Shown here one piece after another: positions 1-11,466 of a stretch of 64,000 nucleotides of DNA (position 1 is the first letter of the stretch; each line of letters begins with the position of its first letter). A program made the position numbers and the translations under genes. The notes under the pieces were generated by a model. The model ran no database searches. It saw nothing but the letters and a program-made list of their open reading frames with translations, and had not been told where the DNA came from. The DNA comes from Limnanthes douglasii subsp. nivea (Eukaryota > Streptophyta > Magnoliopsida > Brassicales > Limnanthaceae), in the NCBI GenBank assembly GCA_036936605.1, contig JAUPFV010000005.1, positions 189,098,958-189,162,957 of the forward strand, written 5' to 3'.

Positions 1-431
1 CCTTTAGATACCAAGGGGTCCTGTTCGTTAAAATCATCTCAGAGTCCACTTGGCTAGCCAATCGGTAGCCTAGTTTTGGACTCGAGAGATGTGCTTAATA
101 GTCATCTCAGGGTGAATTAACTTCCGACAAATAGATAAAATAGGCTCTAGAAACAAAGGAGTGTTTCCTTTAGCCATATAATCAATTAGAATTAACGAAT
201 CCGATTCAATGTCGATTCTGACCCAATTGTTTCTTTTACAGGTGAGAAATCCATCAAGCAGAGCTCTAGTCTATGCCATTAAGGGATTCAACTTGCCATA
301 GTTGTTGTAAGACCCTTGAACCATCTCACCGAGATTGTTTTTGAAGATTACACTGCCATTGGACTTGCCATTGGAGGAGCAAGCTGCGTCAGAGTTCATC
401 TTTAGTCTTCCACATTGAGGCGCAAGCCACT
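1..431 (-). pseudogene. LINE-A RNase H domain (C-terminal part of ORF2)
   Basis: The minus strand reads a plant LINE RNase H in a frame shifted from the preceding zf-RVT ORF. It opens with a typical lead-in (KWLAPQCGRLKMNSDAA, containing the first catalytic Asp), then GSVIFKNNLGEMVQG, RALLDGFLTCKRN, IDIESDSLILIDYM (an Asp-Ser-Asp segment) and ATDWLAKW near the end. The helix expected to carry the catalytic Glu has a stop (MA*TRALL), and a second stop precedes ATDWLAK, so the domain is dead. In the family this domain removes the RNA strand after target-primed reverse transcription. Its presence separates this element from LINE-B at 43-50 kb, where nothing similar follows zf-RVT. Confidence 0.75.
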
Positions 432-1871
432 TCAGGTAAATTGAATTATCTTTTTAATAGAATATAGAGTGCAGCCCATACTGAACGGTACATCTAAAAC
501 ATTTGAGCAATGTTTGATAGTTAAAGCCTTAAAAGCATTTAGACTATAAATGATTTCGGTAATACGATGAATAGACTTATCAGAACTTAGATGACTAGAC
601 TTAAATTTGGCCATGTTTTGCCAGAACTCCCAACAAATGGTAGCAGGCATTACATGAGTAATGTGCACCTTATTAGGAGAAAACCAGAACCAATGCCTAA
701 TTATGCGAGTTACACACATAAATTTATCAATATTGATTTTGAACAAATCTGCAAAGTACTGCCAGATTTGCCAAGAGTAATCACATCTAACAAACAAATG
801 ATTAGCATTTTCAATATTATTACAAAATTGGCATTTGGAGGCCAATTGAAAATGCATTTTCTGAATTATAGTGTCTAAAGGTATATAGTTATGGACCAAT
901 TTCCACAAAAGGAAGGAAAACTTCATAGGAACAGCATTGTTCCACATTTTTTGAAAACAACTAGACTTGTTATAGTGGCTTCTAGTACTGTCCCACGCAA
1001 ATTTAATACTAAATTTAAAGTCTTTAGATAACATCCACTTAATTCTATCATCCTTATTAGGATTGATAGAAAAATCTTTAATTTTATGCAATCTAACAGG
1101 AGACAAAAAGGTACTTAAAGTATTAGTATACCATTCATTATTAATCCAGAAAGACTTAACCTTCGTAGACAGAAACCAATTGTTTCTCTCATTACCATTT
1201 AGATAGATAATATGAGGCTGATTGAGCCGATTATCAAGCCATACATCCACATCTCCTTTACCCAGCCACCAACTGATATTGAACTCAGTAACATCTTTAA
1301 TGTTAGCTAGTCTCTTCCAAGTAAGGGACCCTGTTCTATTATAATAAGCACACAAAGGATGAAAGTTATGACAATAAGAACTATGTATAATTTTTTCCCA
1401 GAAAGTTTTATTCTCCCTGAAGATAAACCAAAGATTGTGAGAGAAAGAGTTTTGAATATCAGAAAGTCTTTTGATATTCAGATCTCCTTCCATAAAAGGC
1501 TTACATAAGTTCTTCCACTTCGACCAATGAATTGCATTATCTGAAAAAATATTCCTCCATAGAAATTTGTTAAAAATAGTTTCAAGCTTCGTTATAATAC
1601 AATTAGGAACTAAAGTATTATGCATCCAATAAATAGGAATTGACATTAGAACAAAAGAGATTAAGATAAGCCTGCCTCCACATGATAGATTTTTATTTTC
1701 CCATTCAGAGATTTTGTGGTTTAGTTTGTCAATGATATTTCTGAAATTGATTCCTTTATTATTCTTCTCCAGGGTGATACCCAGGTAATCAGTTGAAAGA
1801 TGATCCACACAGTAACCAGTTAGGTTAGAAAGAGACTCCCTTCTGCTGCATTGGAATTTGGTAGATACCAC
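432..1871 (-). pseudogene. LINE-A ORF2: RT thumb/connection and zf-RVT zinc-binding domain
   Basis: This 479-codon open stretch continues the RT downstream of its catalytic motif. Residues about 20-150 match the plant LINE post-RT segment (YLGITLEKNNKGINFR, WENKNLSCGGRLILI, LWRNIF). Residues about 270-370 form the zf-RVT domain (AVPMKFSFLLWKLVHNYIP, then CQFCNN, then a later His and Cys as NANHLFVRCDYSWQIW). zf-RVT sits between RT and RNase H in plant L1-like ORF2 proteins and probably helps bind template or target. It is open over its whole length but joined to disrupted sequence on both sides, so it is a fragment rather than a gene. Domain identity is sure; function in this copy is very unlikely. 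Confidence 0.85.
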
Positions 1872-2822
1872 AATCTTAGTTTTGCTTTTATTAATTGATT
1901 TCCCAGAAACTACTTGGTAACAATCAAGGAAATTCCTAAGAGTGTCAATAGTTTTTTGTCTACTATTAGTGAATATTAGAGTATCATCTGCAACTGCTAG
2001 GCATGAAACAAGAATTTTAGCTTTAGATGCATACTACATATACTTGTTTAGGCTGAAAAGATTATCAAGACCCCTAGTTAAAACCTCCTGACTAATAATG
2101 AATAGGCTAGGAGACAAGGGATCACCTTGTCTCAAGCCTCTTCTGGTTTTGAAATAGCCATTAACACTACCATTTATTAGCATTGAAACATTGACATTTC
2201 TTATTAGAGTTTTAACCAACTGAACAAAAGAATCAGAAAAACCAAAAGACTGTAAAACTTTATAGATTAAAGGGTGAGACACTCTGTCAAACGCCTTCGA
2301 CATATCCAGTTGAACCAAAATATTACCACCCTTAAGTTTCTTGTCTATATCATGAATAAAATCCTTAACAATAAGAATATTCTCATGTATAGACTTATTA
2401 TTTACATAAGCCCCCTGAGAATTAGATATAATATTAGGTAATATGTCAGCCAACCTAGTGTTAATTAGCTTAGATATAATCCTGTTAAATATGGTACAAA
2501 GGCCAATAGGTCTATAGTTAGTCCAGCTAATAGGATTGATAGATTTAGGTATTAAGCATATACTAGTGGCAAAAACCCCACTAGGAAAATCATGGCCACT
2601 ACTAACAGCATTTAAGGCATTACAAAGATCCAACTTTATTATCTTCCAATAAAATTTGTAAAAACATATATTGTAACCATCAATCCTAGCAGAAGAATCA
2701 GGGTTTAGAGAATTTATGACCTCCCAGACCTCCTGTTCAGCTATATGATTAAGTAATTTGTTATTTTCCTCCATGGTTACCAATTTAGGAATGTTATCAA
2801 AGATAGAATTCTCTTTCATCAA
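1872..2822 (-). pseudogene. LINE-A ORF2: reverse transcriptase catalytic core
   Basis: The main open part (2034-2822, 262 codons) carries the ordered LINE RT motifs: NPDSSARIDGYNICFYK (fingers), NYRPIGLC, NSQGAYVNNKSI, LDMSKAFDRVSHP with the first catalytic Asp, and RRGLRQGDPLSPSLF. A stop follows LNKYM at 2034. In the same region the minus strand then reads SCLAVADDTLIFTNSR, the catalytic box. The aromatic residue normally before A-D-D (Tyr or Phe) is Val here, an unusual substitution at a nearly invariant position. The two catalytic Asp of this box are kept. Normally this enzyme copies the LINE RNA at a nicked chromosomal target. Confidence 0.85.
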
Positions 2823-3207
2823 GTCCTCATGCCCTGCACTGTCATAAGGATAACTAGTTAGAATCTCTTTAAAATAGGTTACAGCTGAATTACCAATTAA
2901 GAGGAATCAATAATCCAGTTATTGCTGTCCTTAATGCTTCTGATAATATTCCTTCACCTTTTTCTTAGAAACATAGGAGTAGAATACTTTAGTATTCATA
3001 TCTCCATCCTTCAATCCAGCTATTGTAACATTTCTTTTTCCAGAAATTCTCTTCCATACACAAAGCTTGAATATATAAGCTATTAGCCTTGTTAAGACTA
3101 TCTTTAGCATCTCTGTTATTGTTAGACTGATATAGTATATCTAGTCTCTTAACCTCCTCTTCTGTCTGGTTCACTTTGTCAAAAACATTCCCGAAATAGT
3201 CAGAGTT
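2823..3207 (-). pseudogene. LINE-A ORF2: coiled-coil linker between endonuclease and RT
   Basis: This links the endonuclease to the RT. The open piece 2989-3174 encodes an alpha-helical, charged stretch (EEEVKRLDILYQSN, AKDSLNKANSLYIQ, EENFWKKKC) followed by WIEGWRYEY. Plant LINEs have an equivalent linker that ends in a segment like EE-x-FWKQKSR-x-x-WIKEGD-x-N-T-K-x-F. The match is in order and spacing. The GD-x-N-T part has diverged and several stops follow before the RT restarts at 2822. The role of the linker in the family is not well defined. Confidence 0.6.
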
Positions 3208-4048
3208 CTAAGACTTAAGACATTTATTAAGTCTTCTAAGCTTAGACAAGAAAATATGGATTGGATTGCCTCCCATTTGAAGAAACCGATTCTGATTAAC
3301 AATATCAACAAAAGTATGATCCATAGTCCACATATTCATAAATTTAAAGCTCTTTTTAAGAGAGTTAGAATTACAAGAGATATTAATTAGGAGAGGAGCA
3401 TGGTCAGAAGAAGTTCTGGCCATGTGAATAACCTGAGTGTCCTTAAAGTTCTCAGACCACAAATTGTTGATAACAACCCTGTCCAATCTTTTCCACCTAG
3501 TGTTTATGTTCCACGTAAACTTTTAACCAGCATATCCCACATCTTTAAGGTGATAGTATCTTAAAATATCATTAAAATCTTGAATACTGTTAAGGCATAA
3601 AGATGAGAAACTAATCTGCTCATCAGCTAAAGAGATAACATTAAAGTCCCCAATTATAATCCAGGACAAATGAGTAGAAGATAAAGTCTTGAGCTGATCC
3701 CATAGATCAACTAATTTAATTCTCTGACATTTAGCGTAGATTATAGTAAGGAGAAACTTAAAAATCCAAATTAGGATAGGAAATTTCCATTGAGATACAT
3801 TGATCATGATCAATGACAGAAGAAATACAGAATTCATCCAACCAAAAGAACCATATCTTGTTTGATGAATTAGAGATCTAATTAGTAAATCCCAGCTTCT
3901 TAGCAGTGACTTCCAACATATCAATATTAAGAAAATGTTATTGAATGGAAACCATTTTAAGTTTTTCTTTAAAGATAATAGATTTCAGTCTCATGACTGT
4001 AGCACTATGCTTGATTCCTTTGATATTCGAGTTAAATATCTTTATCAT
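3208..4048 (-). pseudogene. LINE-A ORF2: AP-type endonuclease domain, broken
   Basis: The endonuclease that nicks the target is spread over two open pieces (3523-3924 and 3208-3486) plus an N-terminal stretch to about 4048. The N-terminus reads IKIFNSNIKGIKHSATVMRLK, in place of the usual SWN-x-RG start. IIIGDFNVISLADEQ is the GDFN motif. After a stop at 3523 the chain continues KFTWNINTRWKRLDRVVIN (LDR motif), then W-x-x-NF and ARTSSDHAPLLINIS, which is the catalytic SDH motif. The N-terminal Trp is lost and the catalytic Glu region (SIQ*HFLNID) carries a stop, so this copy is inactive. Confidence 0.8.
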
Positions 4049-4150
4049 TATCAGAGTAAGAGTATTGTTTGTGTTTGTCTCTCTAATACTTCAAAGATTT
4101 GATAATGATTTTATTCTGTTTTCCCCTTTCTTTGCAGGTCTAAGTTTCCT

Positions 4151-4921
4151 TTACAAAATTTTATTGAACTCCATATCGTTACTTTGGACTTTGGAAGAGC
4201 ATGGAGTACTACCAATGTTCTCTTGAGATGGAGTAGCATTTCCAGAGCATATATTAACATAATCTAGAGAAGTACTATGTTGAAGGCCCTGATCAAGTTT
4301 CTCTATGGCTTCAATTACCGCTTTGTCATCCGAAGTAGTATCATTTTTTCTGTTAGAAGAATTATTCTCAACTTCTTGTCCTCTAAAGAAATCATGGGAT
4401 GCTTGTAAATCATTTATCGTCTTAATAGGTTGAATAACAATGGATTGTAACTGAGTATTATTTTTAATCCAAACAACTTTACTTTTCTTTTCAATTTCCA
4501 TTTCCTTACTCAAAGTATCATCCTTATCATCTTTCTTTTCTGCTTCTTTATCAATCTTGGAAATCTTCTTACAGTCTTCATGTTTATGACCCAAATGAGA
4601 ACAAAAATTACAGTAATATGGAAAATTCTTGTAGCTGAGTGAGAGCCAACAACCATCGTTTAAACCAAACCCAACCCACACTTTATACTGAATATTTTTA
4701 GACACATCCAATTCAACCAAATCAAAACAAGCATTAGAATATGCTCTGCTTTTGCTGGGAATCACGACTTTATAAGGAACCCTTATAACAGATGCTATAT
4801 CATTCATAACAGAGTTATTGAATAAAAATTCTGGAACATTACCTATCCTCACCCAAACTAAGGAACTAAGATTTTCATATTTAACATTGAAGTTTGGAGA
4901 CCAGCGCAGAATTCTCATCAA
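4151..4921 (-). pseudogene. LINE-A ORF1: DUF4283-like nucleic-acid-binding protein with CCHC knuckle
   Basis: This 256-codon open stretch is the plant LINE gag-like ORF1. Residues about 8-105 show the DUF4283-type signature (RWSPNFN, LVWVRIGNVPEFLF, IASVIRVPYK, ELDVSKNIQYKVWVG). It is followed by one zinc knuckle, CNFCSHLGHKHEDC, with intact C-x2-C-x4-H-x4-C spacing at about residues 107-120. The rest is charged and low-complexity (DKEAEKKDDKDD). The true N-terminus lies upstream: the minus strand up to about 5060 reads NYKIWESRHILIEFDLKDD, separated from the open part by a stop and frameshift near 4925-4950. ORF1 proteins coat LINE RNA. It ends about 100 bases before the endonuclease start. 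Confidence 0.75.
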
Positions 4922-5160
4922 CGAACTGGCTACTGTCTAGTAGCTTTTAAACCAGAGGTAGCAACATCATCTTTCAGATCAAATTCTATAAGTATATGTC
5001 GGGATTCCCAAATCTTATAATTGTAATCTCTTTTTAATTTCAAAGAACCCAATAACTAGATGGGTATATAACGTTTAGGTTATCCGTCGACAAACTTTCC
5101 AATAAGTTTGTTTTTGCTTCTTTAACCAAGAAGCTTTTGATATTCTCACTGTATTAGATT

Positions 5161-6060
5161 GAGACGTGGTTTTATTTTTGGGTGAATTCTTCAGGTTTGA
5201 AAGTAGAATAAGTAAAATCATTCGTTGCTTTCACAATTTCCACGTAAGATTTTTTTTGGATACTCTATGTTTCTGTTTCGTGAAAGAAGAGTAGGAAATT
5301 ATTCTTCGGGAAAATTCGTAATATTGTCATTCGTCGCAAGTATTTTTGATAGTATTGAAGGAGAGAGATCAGAGAGAGGATATAGACATTCATCTATGTC
5401 CAAAGTAAGTCATCGGAGAGAGATCGGAAGCAAAGAATATAAGCGATCTTCTTTTCTTGGAGCAGGTTCTTTCAAGAAAACATATAAAAAATGAGTTACC
5501 TTATTTCATTAAATCTAAAATTTAATAAGAATTTTCTATAAAATAATGTAAATTATTACTCCTACTAGATATCATGGGCACATTCGTTTTTGTAAAAAAT
5601 ATTGCTTAAACTTAAAAAACATACTAACGACAAAGTTTTTCCTAGTTATTGCTTAAACTTGAATAACACTAGACAAAAATCTTTTTTTAAAATTGTTAGT
5701 TTTAGAATCGGTATTTTTTATGTATTTGGTAATATTTATGATTTTGTTTTTTGATACTAACAAAATTACATCTATAAATGATATTTAAAAAAAAAGTTAA
5801 CTTTTTTTAGAAATCCATTTAAACATGTTTTGCAATTCACATTTCATTTAACCAAGAATCAAACTATAAAATAAGTTAACAAAAACACCAATTGATGTAA
5901 CCAATTACGGTAACCAGTTGCTGTAAACAAGTACCAATAAAATGGCTTTAAAAAGAGAATACCATCAAAGTTGAGCCACAATTACATATTACACTAAAAT
6001 AACCCCTCTTGTTGTTTAAAAGGTAATTGTACTATACCCTATATCCACTGATTCACCAAA
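5161..6060. other. AT-rich spacer, no gene seen
   Basis: Poly-A and poly-T runs dominate. The longest open frames (for example plus-strand 5225-5494) have no recognisable domain and a low-complexity look. No LTR, tRNA or terminal inverted repeat was recognised. Confidence 0.5.
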
Positions 6061-6124
6061 GAGGGGTCGCGCATGAGACTTGGCTAAATGACCAGGTATA
6101 AGAGATCACTCTCGTGCGCGACCT
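6061..6124. repeat. Imperfect inverted repeat around a short spacer
   Basis: GAGGGGTCGCGCATGAG at the left is mirrored by CTCGTGCGCGACCTC at the right with a spacer of roughly 30 bases, so the strand can fold on itself. It lies just before the minisatellite at 6186 and uses the same GGGGTCGC / GCGACCCC core. It may be the best preserved palindromic unit of that array. Confidence 0.6.
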
Positions 6125-6185
6125 CTAATTTGGGAGAATTGACCAACTAACCAATTATCCCAAAAAAGGTTATTGTGATGATTTT

Positions 6186-6905
6186 GGGTAGAGGAGTTAG
6201 GCAAGGATCGCCCAGGTGAGCGACCACTTTTTGAAGGATTTTTCAAGATGAAACGAGGATGGGACTACTCAGGTGAAGGACCCCCTTTAGACGGATTTTG
6301 GAAGATGAAATAGAGAGGAGTCGCTTACCTGAACAACCCCTCTTTAAAAGGTTTTTAGAAAATAAATAAATAAGGAGTCACTCAGTTGAACGACCCCTCT
6401 TTAGAAGCCATTTCGACAAAGGGATGAGAGAATGACGCTTAAGAGGACGACCATTGTTTTGAAGGCAATTTTTGCAAATAAAAGAGGGATGCGTAACTCA
6501 GGTGAGCGAACTGTCTTTAAAATGATCTAAGTTAATGAATGAGGGAAGGTGAGCGATCCCTCTTTAGAGGGATTTTTGGCCAAGGAATGAGGGAGGGGTC
6601 ACTCAGATGATCGATATTTCTTTCGAAAGGTTTATGTAAAAAAAACCATGGAGGGATCAATCAGGTGAGCAACCCCTCTTTATAAGACTTTTTGATCATA
6701 GAATAACCTGAACAATCTTTCTTTATAAGTTTTTGGTAAGGGGATGAGGAATAGGTCACTCGCGTGAACGATCCTCTATTTTAGAGCTTTTTTTACCAAA
6801 TGATGAAAAATATATTTTTGGCCAATAGTTGAGGATGGGGTCGACCGACCCATTTTTAGGTGATTTTTGGGAAAAACTTGAGGGAGGGGTCACTATTTTT
6901 AAATG
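6186..6905. repeat. Degenerate minisatellite, about 12-13 units of 47-83 bp with a palindromic core
   Basis: A unit recurs with starts near 6186, 6254, 6311, 6371, 6427, 6484, 6540, 6590, 6650, 6700, 6747, 6830 and 6881. The typical order is GAGGGAGGGGTCACTCAGG, then GTGAGCGACCCCTCTTT, then AGAAGGATTTTTGG and an A-rich tail with AATGAGG. The centre is nearly palindromic (GGGTCGCTCA against TGAGCGACCC). Units diverge strongly, which suggests an old array. The open frames over this array have no domain and are treated as chance. Confidence 0.75.
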
Positions 6906-9900
6906 GTTGGCGACTTGGTTTTTTAAAGCGAATGACTTACTTAGTTTTTCATAGTTTTTATCTGGTCGTTCATGTATGTCGCTATAGCTTTTTTCCATGC
7001 CGTATCACACTTAAGTTCAAAATATCTCATAAAATAGTTCAACTTTTTTACGTGAAATATAATTATGATGTGACGAATGACAAGGGACGTAAGAGATGAG
7101 GTAGGTAAATATCTTTTCCAACTAAGAAGGCCCACCCAAAACAACAGCATATCACTAACATAGTATCACTTGCTAGAGAATCTACTACAAAATATTTTCC
7201 TACCAAACAATTTAACTAACATGACAATCGAGGGCGAAGCAGGTGCATATGAGAGTGATGTACCTTGTGGGGATACCGAAGCAGACGATCTGCCAACAAG
7301 CTGATGAAGATTCACCAACTAATGACTTTTATTCCGAGCAAGACACATCTTTAAGATTCTACGAACGACAACAACACACGAGCTTTCTTATAAAAACTTA
7401 TGAAAAACAATTGAGATTTTATTTTTGATGTAGTTGGATGAGATCTTCAGTCATCTTGTCGTCTAATTACTTTTGAAAAAAATGCTTAGTTAAAGAATTG
7501 ATTTGATTTTCAAGTTTGTTAAATATTATATCGATCACATGTATATATGAATTTTGAACTGGAATAAAGTCATTATTTTTATATGATATTAGTTTAATAT
7601 AATGTTATAAGTGTAATTTAAATAAACTAATTTAAAGAAACATGTTTAGTATAATTTAATCAGTTTTTTATTTTTATTTTATGTAATTTGTTAAAGGGTG
7701 ATATAAAATTTACTCAAAAAATGTAAAAATTATATCGACGCACTAAAAAATCAAAATTGTTAAATACATTTATTGTTTAAAAAATATATATATTTAATAT
7801 GAATTGACTTGATCCGAAGTCGAACATGATATGTGAGAAAGTTAGCGAAATGAAGAAAAACGTAAATGGATAATAAAGCTTAAAGATATAAATATAAATG
7901 AACGAATAAATGAATCTCTTTTTATAGAGTTTGTAATTATATAAGATATCATCAAGATATTAGGAAAGTTTGATACTTATGTTTCTCTAAGTACTCATAT
8001 ATTATATCTTAACATATCTTTGACGAAATTTTATGGAATTCACTTGAATTGCTGATAGATCAATGTAAACGGGTCAGACTATTTACGCCTTTATTAGTAT
8101 CCCTCTAGTCCTACGTGATTAACACGAAAAGACTAGCCTTCATCTTCAGAATTATTTGTCATTGACCGAATCATCTGCTAATTCTCCTCGAAGCACTTCT
8201 TGGTATTAACTGAAGATTTCTTGCTTGAATCTATTACTTACCAAAGTTTTATCTTCAAATATGAAACTATTATATTGTATATTCTCACATATTAAAATAT
8301 CTATGACAACCATCTTCTGATAAACTCTTGAGAGTCTTAAAGCTAATTTAATCTAACTTACTATAGTCGAATCGTCACCAAAGACATATATGATTAGGTT
8401 GGTACTAGATGGAAACTGATTCATTGAAAACCTTCGTCGACCAAAACCTCAATTGAAGATAATAATATATATTTTGTCGAAGGTAAAGAATACAACTAAT
8501 GACTAATAGGTTGATACGGTATTATCTATTCCTTATTTATTAACTTACTTATATCATTACTAGCTTGAAAATCCTTCAAATTTTTGTTCACTGAGTTATA
8601 TAACCCTAGCGATCCAATGTTTTTGAAAATGACTTAATATCTTTGGATAACAAGAGATTTCCTTCATCCAGTAGCCTAATATCCCTTAGGGAAGTATGAG
8701 GGAAAATTATAACATTTAAATTTTGTAACTCCTTATTTCCAAGGTCATTGGTTTGTTTCTTCGGCTTTAAATTTATTTTTAAGAATTCTTGAATATTTCC
8801 CTTAGTCCTCGATGAAGACGGAAGTAAAAGAAAATCACAATGAAGCATATTTTCCCTTTTTCAAAGTTAAGATTTACAAAATCTTGTCTCCATTTTGGAT
8901 CAAAGAAATATAGTGTGGATATTTATAAACATTGGATTTTATGTCGACATGATATTTTTGTTTGTTTGTAGGTGGTCAAACTTTTAAAGTTGAAGGGCTT
9001 GTTTATATTATTTTGGTGAAAATATAAATGGTTGGCAGAAGGTTACACGTGTAGGAAAATTGGCTCTTTTAATTATGCATGTATACCCTATTCAGATTCT
9101 GAAATGCCGGTCTTTCACTTTTCTGTAGATCCATGCCACTTATCATGAAAATTCATCCAATGTATATGATATATAAGATCAACGGTTCAAAATAAATCAT
9201 ACATTTGGGTATAATAAAGGCCTAATTATCTCATCCTTTGAATTTTATTCCATTTTCTGATCTACTCTTATTTCATATTATTTTTCAAATTAAATATTTT
9301 ATTAAATTAGTTGGTAATTTGTTATTTTGTTATATTTTTTATATAAAATTATTGAAATGAGCGAAATAGATAAAAAAAATAAGTATTCTAATAGCCAAAA
9401 TAACTAGAATAATGGTTTTGTTGGCGTTGGTCCTTTTGATCAATAAGAAGGTTCAAAGATTTGTCACTCAATTTAGCAGTCGATTTAGAAAAAAAATAAA
9501 ATCTATTTAGTTAAACGGGAGAAAGCTTTAAAAATTTATATTCTTTTTAATGTAATTCGATTTGCTCCTTCCAATCTCGGAGGTATAGGCAGTTTGAAGA
9601 TTAAAGGTAATGAAAAATACGACTTGATGGTCACCGAGTGGAAATAGAGATACAAGATGAAAGTCCAAACAAAATAAAATAGTTGATATTGTGGAACATA
9701 CATACATGTACCTGACCAAAGATGAGTGTATAAAAACATTTTTTGATCGGAAAATTCCTAATGGTGTCCATATTAGGATTTAATAGATAGAGAAGTTTCC
9801 CTTGACTTTCACGATGGTGAAATTATTTTTGTAATTACATTCTATATAAAAGGTTTCAATTTTCCCTTGCTCCTAATCTCGTCAAGTTTTTCAAAATTAC

Positions 9901-9965
9901 CCATACTTATCCTAACTAGCTTGTTCTCAATTGTTAAAGTGTGCTGTTTTCAACTATAATTTTAT
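6906..9965. other. AT-rich non-coding region, no gene supported
   Basis: About 3 kb with only short, stop-limited open frames and no recognisable motif. Base composition is strongly A/T. No LTR pair, terminal inverted repeat or RNA gene was found by eye. Confidence 0.5.
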
Positions 9966-9991
9966 CAAGAAGTGTTCATTAACACTTCTTG
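9966..9991. repeat. Perfect 11-bp inverted repeat with 4-base loop
   Basis: CAAGAAGTGTT (9966-9976), loop CATT, AACACTTCTTG (9981-9991). The arms are exactly complementary. No T-run follows immediately. It could be a chance palindrome, a short hairpin or an element end. Confidence 0.7.
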
Positions 9992-10212
9992 GTATGCGAG
10001 TTTCCGATCGAAAGACCAACTCATTTTTCCATTTTCCAAATGAGACCATTTTCCAAAATTGTTATTGACCTTCCCACTTATAACAAAGTGTGAAAGAATA
10101 AATTTATTCTCGTGTGTGGAAGATAAATTTCCTTTTTGATTTGGCATTAAATTTATTTAATTTTTAAATAAATTTTTCTTCTATTCATCCTCTGTTGTAA
10201 AGATGCGTTTTG

Positions 10213-11466
10213 ATGGCTAGAGAGAAGAGCGTGTCCACCAAATATACATTATCTTGGTGGAAGAAGCTGCAAACGTTTCTAACTCTTACGCCTCCATCCC
10301 GTTATCCGAGATTTGTTTGATTATAGGTTGTTTTCTAGTATCGGTGTCCAAAGAGGGTTCTATGTTTGTGAATTCATGAAACAAGATATTTTGGAATCGT
10401 CATGTCCTCTGGAGAAGAAGTTTGAGAAACATCTCCTAAACAAAAGATTTGTAGAGAAGAAGGTTCCCAAGGAAAATGATCTTAGAAAGTGTTATTCCAA
10501 GATGTAACTTCCCAACAAGGAAAATGGTCGGGTTCAAAGAAAATACATGTTGTTACTTTGTAGACTAAAGTTGAGGCCCATGATTCATGCAAAGAGATTA
10601 TTGTGAATACTTATGGAATAAATAAAGAACGATCCACTCTATCCTACTATTAATGAGGAAGAAGCCCAATATGAAGAGGATGTTGTGCTTCTTAAGAGGA
10701 AAAATAATTCGGCATCTCGAGGTAATTCTTCAGATAATATTTTTCTTCTTTATGAAAATAAAGAAAGTATTGAGACTAAAACTTATTTACTTATGGCTAA
10801 CATAACTGAGAAATGAATTAATTCAAGTGGTTAACCTCCTTCTAGTCCTCATCAACCTCATTCTTTAAAGATTGTTGCGGAAACAAACATTGCCAAGGTT
10901 CTCGCTACCTCTTCCCTTACAGAACAATATTCATTTATGTACATAAATTTAGGTGATGATCTCATTGATCCATATGTTTTAACCATAGTATTTCTCTCTC
11001 CAGTTATATCTAAAGTTGTTCTTGTATCTGATGGCTATGCACCAAAGAAAGTATCCAAATTTAAAGAAAATGTTATACTTGCTATACTTAAGTCTATGTT
11101 GAAGCCTAAATTTGAAACTATGAGGCGAAAGACAATTGATGAAGGTAAGACAACCAACAAATAAGAGCGTGATGAGCTCTTGTATTTTTAGAATTGGTCG
11201 AACAAGAGAAAAGATACTCCTCAGGTTCTAAGATCTTCATCTATACGGATAGTTTTGCCTGCTGATAATGAAATAGATATTGGGGTTTCCGAGGAAACTA
11301 ATAATGGAACAAATGTTAAGGTTTACAAGGAAGCTGATGTTGTAGCAGGTGAATTCACAGAGTTGAAGAGTATTTCGGATGAAGTGATTCACCAACAGGT
11401 GAATATAGAAGATGATGTGGTTATCGCCCCACAAAACTCATATTATGTCTTCAAACAGTCGTTCTA
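10213..11466 (+). pseudogene. Unidentified decayed coding sequence
   Basis: I do not recognise this gene. From an ATG at 10213 (MAREKSVSTKYTLSWWKK) a frame runs to about 10313. The reading then moves to another frame that stays coding-like to 11466, interrupted by only about seven stops (near 10505, 10607, 10618, 10814, 10832, 11162 and 11190). The three longest open pieces (10313-10507, 10937-11164, 11255-11467) are all in this one frame. The product would be about 400 residues, hydrophilic, with charged stretches (EEEAQYEEDVVLLKRK, DNEIDIGVSEETNN) and a Pro/Ser/His patch near 10840. No zinc knuckle, protease, RT or transposase motif was seen. An ORF1/gag-like protein of a retroelement or an old host pseudogene are both possible. 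Confidence 0.4.

Larger units (their letters stand above)
1..5160 (-). mobile_element. LINE-A, L1-type non-LTR retrotransposon with RNase H, decayed, 3' end outside window
   Basis: Reading leftward on the minus strand, the order is ORF1 (gag-like, CCHC knuckle), apurinic-type endonuclease, RT, zf-RVT and RNase H. This is the order of plant L1-like LINEs that carry a terminal RNase H. Every domain is recognisable, but frameshifts and stops break ORF2. The left window edge cuts the element, so the 3' UTR and poly(A) tail are not seen. The 5' end is approximate: homology fades above about 5060 and no target-site duplication was found. Confidence 0.85.

Noticed and set aside
591..878. Plus-strand 95-codon frame
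   Set aside because: Antisense shadow of the zf-RVT region of LINE-A.
5225..5494. Plus-strand open frame of 89 codons
   Set aside because: No domain, located in AT-rich spacer beyond the 5' end of LINE-A; length is within chance.
6756..7150. Overlapping open frames on both strands
   Set aside because: They lie over and beside the minisatellite; the residues reflect the repeat and no motif is present.
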